Below, one piece after another: positions 15,214 to 19,026 of a stretch of DNA of 19,026 bases. The stretch is from CAZLMF01 sp964560565. GTDB taxonomy: Bacteria > Bacillota > Clostridia > Oscillospirales > Ruminococcaceae. The translations under genes were made by a program, and so were the position numbers. Under the pieces are notes generated by a model that was not told the DNA's origin, made no database searches, and was given only the letters and a program-made list of their open reading frames with translations. Every line of letters begins with the position of its first letter. The first letter of the stretch is position 1. Location of the stretch: NCBI GenBank assembly GCA_964560565.1, contig CAZLMF010000030.1, positions 1-19,026 of the forward strand, written 5' to 3'.

Positions 15214-15909
15214 ATGTTAAGTCTACTTATTTCAACCCTTGCCACAAGTGCTGTTGATTGCATAAATCCAATAGCAATAGCTGAGCAGTTTGTTTTGCAA
15301 GGAATGGTTAAAAAAAGATGGCATATCTGGTTTTTCATGATGGCATTATGTTTCACCAATCTCACTAGTGGCTTAATTGTTTATTATGGCTTCGGAAAAC
15401 TTATTTTCAGTTTATTGAAAAGCTTTTTTAGCCCCTTTGGCGCTTTATTTTATGCGCTTGAATTAATGCTTGGTATTGCGCTTTTTTTGTTTACTGTGCG
15501 CATTTTATATAAGCGAAAAAATGGTGTAAATGATAATGCGGAAAATGAAAGTGAGATGAAAATAAAAGTTCGCTCTGTTAGGCCGTTTTCTCTTGTAGTT
15601 ATTGGGATAATAACTACTCTTTCCGAGCTTACAACTGCGCTACCCTACTTTGCTTTTCTTGCGATTTTACTGGGTTATACCTTATCCCTTTGGCAGGTGC
15701 TGTTAATTCTTTTATTGTATAACCTTATCTACATTTCACCGCAGATTCTGATGTATGTTGTATATGTCAAAAAGCAGGAGCTTTTCGATCGTTTTTATTG
15801 CTTTCTAAAGGAGAAGATGTCAAAATGGTCAGCAGTGTTATATCCAGTGATTACAAGTGCAGTTGGGCTTGTACTTGTTATACATTCAGCCCTTAATCTT
15901 GCAGCTTAA
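15214..15909 (+). CDS. Multi-pass membrane protein under guanidine-I riboswitch, LysE/GAP-like
   Basis: A 231-residue integral membrane protein with about six helices. It appears to be two homologous-looking halves joined by a charged cytoplasmic linker (about 99-122, KRKNGVNDNAENESEMKIK). Helix 1 ends in a D15-C-I-N18-P19 motif. The second half opens with TTLSELTTALPYFAF (134-148, with E138 and P144). The D/E plus NP/LP pattern and size recall the LysE/CcdA-like transporter superfamily, particularly the GAP (SfLAP) group, but I am not certain of the family. It has no paired cysteines, so it is not a CcdA-type redox protein. It is not an SMR (Gdx/SugE) protein, the usual exporter behind this riboswitch. 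Export of guanidinium or a related cation is therefore an inference from regulation only. ATG 15214 follows GGAGGT. Confidence 0.85.
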   Translation: MLSLLISTLATSAVDCINPIAIAEQFVLQGMVKKRWHIWFFMMALCFTNLTSGLIVYYGFGKLIFSLLKSFFSPFGALFYALELMLGIALFLFTVRILYKRKNGVNDNAENESEMKIKVRSVRPFSLVVIGIITTLSELTTALPYFAFLAILLGYTLSLWQVLLILLLYNLIYISPQILMYVVYVKKQELFDRFYCFLKEKMSKWSAVLYPVITSAVGLVLVIHSALNLAA

Positions 15910-15925
15910 AGCCAGAATTATCAAA

Positions 15926-17122
15926 TCACGCTTGCTTACGCAGTGCTGACTTGAAGATGAACAAGCCTATAATCATAATCACAGGGAATATTGCAGCCGC
16001 AAGTATGCCCGTTTTCATGTTTCCGCCAGCAGCTCCTGTGACAGCGCCCACTACTGAAGGGCCGGCAAAGCAACCTAAATCTCCTGCAAGGGCAAGTAAC
16101 GCAAACATAGAGGTCGAACCTCCCTTTATACCTGCCGCTGATAAGCTATATGTGCCAGGCCACATTATCCCCACTGCAAAGCCGCATAATGCACAACCTA
16201 GCAGACCTATGATTGCTGAGGTTGAGAGTGATGCGAGCAGATAGCTTATCAAACACAATCCCGCACATATCAGCATATAGTTTTTAAGGTCAAGCTTTTC
16301 GCTGTGCTTTGCAAAGAAAACACGTGAAATTCCCATTAAAACTGCAAATGTGCAAGGCCCAGCTAAGTCACCTATTGTTTTCGTGACACCAAGTCCTGCC
16401 TCTGCGAAAGCTGATGCCCACTGGCTTATGGAGAGCTCGCACGCTCCTGCGCAAAACATAAGCAGTATCATCAGCCAAAATATGCGGTTACCTGCAAACT
16501 TTCGCACTTTTATCGGTTCCTCGTCACCATGAAGGGTATTTATGGGTACAAGGCTAAAATAAATAGCATTTGCCAAAGGTATCATTGCCCATATAAGAGC
16601 AACATATCTCCAATGATCTATCCCAAATATGACGAAAAACAGGGTCGAGAATAAAACTACGCCTGCTTGTCCCCAGCAGTAAAACGAGTGTAAAAGGCTC
16701 ATTGCGCCCTCTTTGTTATCAGTGGGGCATGCCTCAACTATCGGGCTTGCTATAACCTCAATAAGCCCTCCTCCCACCGCATAGAGCATTACAGAAATTA
16801 TCAACCCTATGAGGGGATCAGAAAACAATCCCGGAAGCACTGCAAGGCTGATAAGTCCTACCCCTGCAAAAATATGAGCGGCAACAATGCAAATGCGATA
16901 ACCTATTTTATCTGCAAGCTTTATCGCAAGTATGTCAACTAAAAGCTGAGTGATAAAGTTAAAGCTAATTAAAACTACAATTCTATCAAATGAAATGTTG
17001 TATTTACTTTGAAAAGTGATAAATAATAGAGGAAGAAAGTTGTTTATTATCGCTTGAACAACAAAGCTTGTAAAGCTTGCGTAAATGGTGTGATTGTAGC
17101 TGTTTCTTATTCTTGAAAGCAT
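15926..17122 (-). CDS. MFS transporter (FucP/FHS-like)
   Basis: A 398-residue major facilitator with about twelve membrane helices. The loop 2-3 signature ADKIGYR (around 69-75) matches MFS motif A, and there is a central hydrophilic loop near 190-210 (NTLHGDEEPIKVRK). The glycine-rich helix 4 region YAVGGGLIEVIASPIVEACP and the MWPGTYSLSAAGIKGGS segment in the C-half resemble the fucose/glucose permease-like branch. The substrate cannot be told; sugars or drugs are both possible. The start ATG 17120-17122 follows AAGGA by seven bases. It converges on the riboswitch-controlled gene with only 16 bases between the stops and no visible terminator there. Confidence 0.9.
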   Translation of the reverse strand: MLSRIRNSYNHTIYASFTSFVVQAIINNFLPLLFITFQSKYNISFDRIVVLISFNFITQLLVDILAIKLADKIGYRICIVAAHIFAGVGLISLAVLPGLFSDPLIGLIISVMLYAVGGGLIEVIASPIVEACPTDNKEGAMSLLHSFYCWGQAGVVLFSTLFFVIFGIDHWRYVALIWAMIPLANAIYFSLVPINTLHGDEEPIKVRKFAGNRIFWLMILLMFCAGACELSISQWASAFAEAGLGVTKTIGDLAGPCTFAVLMGISRVFFAKHSEKLDLKNYMLICAGLCLISYLLASLSTSAIIGLLGCALCGFAVGIMWPGTYSLSAAGIKGGSTSMFALLALAGDLGCFAGPSVVGAVTGAAGGNMKTGILAAAIFPVIMIIGLFIFKSALRKQA

Positions 17123-17253
17123 ATGTTTATCCTTATCTTTTTATTTTTCTATTTTTAACTCTTATATTTTATCAGCTAAAGACGATGTAAATGTGAACAA
17201 TGTTTGACTTTTTAATGCTAAGCCTTAACTCTATATATGCAATATACATAGGT

Positions 17254-17291
17254 ATGCCCACCATTAGCAAAAGTAATGGTGGGCATTTTTT
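17254..17291 (+). terminator. Strong hairpin with T-run on the plus strand
   Basis: A perfect 13-bp stem, ATGCCCACCATTA (17254-17266) and TAATGGTGGGCAT (17274-17286), with a 7-nt loop. It is followed by TTTTTT (17286-17291) on the plus strand only. On the minus strand the downstream bases are TACCTATG, so it is a poor terminator for the PII-like operon that ends at 17312. No plus-strand gene lies just upstream. Confidence 0.8.
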
Positions 17292-17311
17292 GCACTGTTT
17301 TGAAAGTTCGA

Positions 17312-17596
17312 CTAGCTTTGTATAGGTAATAAATAAATAGTTCCGCTATAATCCTTGTGCTGCTCAAACTCCTCGTTTATCTTGGTGCACACAGCCTTCG
17401 CGGCTTCTTTGTCCGCAGTTATCATAACAATTTCTTCTTTAGGCTCAATTTTTATGCTAAATAAGCCTTCCTTTTCAGAGTTTGCACCCCTTGCTCGTAA
17501 AACTGTGGAACTGTTAGCGCCTGCATCATGAGCCGCTTTAACCACCTTGTCTCCATATCCCATCGGAACAATAATCATACATAAAAACTTTTCCAT
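17312..17596 (-). CDS. Single-domain PII-like protein
   Basis: A 94-residue protein with the beta-alpha-beta beta-alpha-beta layout of PII: strand FLCMIIVP, helix GDKVVKAAHDAGA, strand STVLRARGAN, strand EEIVMITA, helix KEAAKAVCTKINEEFEQ, strand SGTIYLLPI. It is shorter than GlnB (about 112). The T-loop is brief, lacks the uridylylated tyrosine, and carries ARGAN instead. There is no GxGKxG B-loop; HKDYSGTIYLLPI takes its place. It is therefore a divergent PII-like sensor or regulator, not GlnB/GlnK. The start overlaps the upstream gene as TAATG with GGAGGAG ahead. Co-transcription with DUF1538 suggests it modulates that membrane protein (inference). Confidence 0.85.
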   Translation of the reverse strand: MEKFLCMIIVPMGYGDKVVKAAHDAGANSSTVLRARGANSEKEGLFSIKIEPKEEIVMITADKEAAKAVCTKINEEFEQHKDYSGTIYLLPIQS

Positions 17597-18294
17597 TATT
17601 GCTCCTCCTTTTTGCCGTTTTGAAACAGACCGATTGTCTTGCTTACCCCTATGCTTAGCAAAGCCCCATTATCGGGATTGTCAAACCCTATCTGTTCATT
17701 CAATATACCAGTTAACTCCTTTGCACGCCCATTTTCTAAAAGCATGAGCGCAACCTCCTTTTCAGGGGATACAATCATATCTAGTACTAGGTTCTTCTCA
17801 TCGGCATTTCCTCGCGCCTTAATTAATGTGCCACCATAATAACCATTCTCTTGACTTATACGAATAGCATTTTCTGCGCTATCCTTGCTTGAGCTGAAAA
17901 GTAATACGCTATATTCAAATTTTTGTTGCATCGAGGGGCAGCTTTTACTCCATTTGATACTAGTATCATAATTCATTCGTTGCACTCCTGCCAAAGGCAT
18001 TGTAAAAGCAATACCGTGGTTTGGCTTATCAAGGCGGAATTTGGTGTTTAGCTCCTCTAAAATGGAATCCTCCTTTTCAGAAGGGACAACAATTAGAATG
18101 ATTTCCTTTTCAACTTCATCCATCTCGATAAACTGTAGTAAGCTGCTTTTTATCGTTCCCTTACCCAATATGCAACTTGCATCTCTTGCGCCATTTTTCC
18201 GCGCAAACTCAAGGAATTTACTTCCCTTTCCACGGTTTACAATTGTAACGAGTAGACTGTAGCAAGCGTCACTTGAAAGAACATTGTTATACAT
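17596..18294 (-). CDS. Tandem two-domain PII-like protein
   Basis: A 232-residue protein with no membrane segment and two PII-like domains. Domain 1 is residues about 10-105: YSLLVTIVNRGKG, the loop CILGKGTIKS, and the B-loop-equivalent DKPNHGIAFTMPL. Domain 2 is about 125-222: FEYSVLLFSSSKD, the loop LIKARGNADEK, and DNPDNGALLSIGV. Both share the spacing G(K/R)G(T/N) ... PxxG with each other and with the downstream 94-residue protein, but lack canonical T-loop and B-loop residues. ATG 18292-18294 has CAGGAGG six bases upstream and overlaps the DUF1538 stop by 8 bases; the stop overlaps the next start by one. Three PII domains in two coupled genes is unusual, since PII proteins are trimers. 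Confidence 0.85.
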   Translation of the reverse strand: MYNNVLSSDACYSLLVTIVNRGKGSKFLEFARKNGARDASCILGKGTIKSSLLQFIEMDEVEKEIILIVVPSEKEDSILEELNTKFRLDKPNHGIAFTMPLAGVQRMNYDTSIKWSKSCPSMQQKFEYSVLLFSSSKDSAENAIRISQENGYYGGTLIKARGNADEKNLVLDMIVSPEKEVALMLLENGRAKELTGILNEQIGFDNPDNGALLSIGVSKTIGLFQNGKKEEQ

Positions 18295-19026
18295 TTTCTA
18301 CCTCCTGAGCGTCATCAATCCTGTTCACTTTTAATTGCTGTGAGCGTGATTTAAGCTTATATATAAGTCCTAAAAGTTGAACTGCAATAAGCGGTGTCAT
18401 AGCCACAAGAGCTATGATGCCAAATCCATCTTGAACAATGCTTGCGCCGGGGATGTACTCCGCTGCGCCTTGTGCAAAGGGTAGAATGAATACCGAGGTC
18501 ATTGTCCCTGCGGCTACTCCTCCTGAGTCGAATGCAATACCGACAAAAATATCGGGCACTATAAAGGATAGCGCTATTGCAATAACCATGCCAGGGAGCA
18601 GCATATGCCATAGCTGTAAAGTAGGTATAAGTATTCGCAGCATTGAAAGACCAACTGCAACTGCAACTCCTAGACAAAGTGTTATCATTACAGTAAGTGC
18701 TTTAATTGAGCCTGCGGTGTTATCCTCAATTTGACGGGTAAGAACGTGGACAGAGGGCTCGGCAGGGATAGTGATTATGCCAAAAACCATACCTATTATT
18801 ATAAGTAGCCAAGGCTTGTCGATTGCCGCAATTTGATATCCGACAGATCTACTAGCATCAAGGAATCCAACATTTATACCAGCAAGGAAAATTATCAAGC
18901 CGATGTAGGTATATACTATTCCTACCAATACTCGCCTAATCTTATAGGCGGGTGCTTTAATCCAGATGAAGTTGATGATTAGGTAAATCGCAAGTATTGG
19001 TATTATCGCTATGAAAGTGTCTTTTG
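18287..19026 (-). CDS. DUF1538 membrane protein (5' end outside window)
   Basis: 246 codons remain open to the window edge, so the start is not visible. It has about seven hydrophobic helices. The family-type segments are GIITIPAEPSVHVLTRQI (an EP-containing loop) and FDSGGVAAGTMTSVFILPFA (DxGG in a discontinuous helix), which match the DUF1538 pattern. The C-terminal 30 residues are polar (LKSRSQQLKVNRIDDAQEV). DUF1538 proteins occur as one-domain (about 240) or two-domain (about 500) forms; this could be either a single-domain protein or the second half of a long one. Broken-helix, Gly/Pro-rich motifs suggest a transporter or channel, but the function of the family is not known to me. Translationally coupled to two PII-like genes. 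Confidence 0.88.
   Translation of the reverse strand, partial: KDTFIAIIPILAIYLIINFIWIKAPAYKIRRVLVGIVYTYIGLIIFLAGINVGFLDASRSVGYQIAAIDKPWLLIIIGMVFGIITIPAEPSVHVLTRQIEDNTAGSIKALTVMITLCLGVAVAVGLSMLRILIPTLQLWHMLLPGMVIAIALSFIVPDIFVGIAFDSGGVAAGTMTSVFILPFAQGAAEYIPGASIVQDGFGIIALVAMTPLIAVQLLGLIYKLKSRSQQLKVNRIDDAQEVENV

Noticed and set aside
15214..15909. CcdA/DsbD-type thiol-disulfide membrane protein
   Set aside because: The helix-1 NP motif is suggestive, but the paired membrane cysteines needed for electron transfer are absent.
17204..17240. Promoter for a small plus-strand RNA ending at the 17254-17291 hairpin (TTGACT at 17204)
   Set aside because: No acceptable -10 lies at 16-18 bases; the nearest TATATA is about 22 bases away.
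17312..17596. Canonical GlnB/GlnK nitrogen regulator
   Set aside because: It is too short, and the T-loop tyrosine and the GxGKxG B-loop are missing.
1..19026. tRNA, rRNA, CRISPR arrays, insertion sequences or phage genes
   Set aside because: No direct-repeat arrays, transposase-like frames or tRNA-like cloverleafs were seen; apart from two gaps the region reads as ordinary chromosome.

Overview
The window looks like a chromosomal segment of a low-GC Gram-positive anaerobe of the class Clostridia. The supporting signs are strong AGGAGG-type ribosome binding sites, frequent TTG/GTG starts, Bacillota-type promoters, a nine-gene V-type (probably Na+-coupled) ATPase operon, a guanidine-I type leader and a CzrA/CadC-type metal regulator. 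This is inference from gene content; no rRNA or tRNA is present. Two runs of exactly 100 N (1772-1871 and 10101-10200) look like scaffold gaps of unknown true size. Each one damages a gene.

Layout. Bases 1-964 (minus) hold the 5' part of the GTPase gene hflX, with a nested inverted repeat in its leader. Bases 1163-1330 (minus) encode a 55-residue Q/N/K-rich protein between two hairpin terminators. Bases 1472-9966 (minus) are a complete V-ATPase operon in the order G/H-I-K-E-C-F-A-B-D, as in the Enterococcus hirae ntp operon. It is driven by an extended -10 promoter at 10071-10099 and ends in a perfect hairpin at 1436-1463. Bases 10101-12578 (minus) are a metal-efflux operon: an ArsR/SmtB repressor, a free-standing 73-residue HMA metallochaperone-like protein, and a P1B-type Zn/Cd/Pb ATPase that lacks its own N-terminal metal-binding domain. 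Its promoter carries one strong and one weaker ArsR-type operator. Bases 12731-14887 (minus) encode Tex.

At 15038-15200 (plus) there is a consensus promoter, a guanidine-I (ykkC subtype 1) riboswitch and an overlapping intrinsic terminator. These precede a 231-residue multi-pass membrane protein that is not one of the usual guanidine exporters. It converges with an MFS transporter gene (15926-17122, minus). At 17312-19026 (minus) three overlapping genes encode a DUF1538 membrane protein (5' end outside the window), a protein with two tandem PII-like domains, and a single-domain PII-like protein.

The two most interesting systems are the guanidine-riboswitch-controlled membrane protein, a candidate unrecognised guanidinium exporter, and the DUF1538/three-PII-domain cassette. 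The cassette looks like an integral membrane transporter or channel with a dedicated PII-type sensor that could assemble as a hetero-trimer of domains. All functional statements rest on motif recognition by eye; no database search was run.
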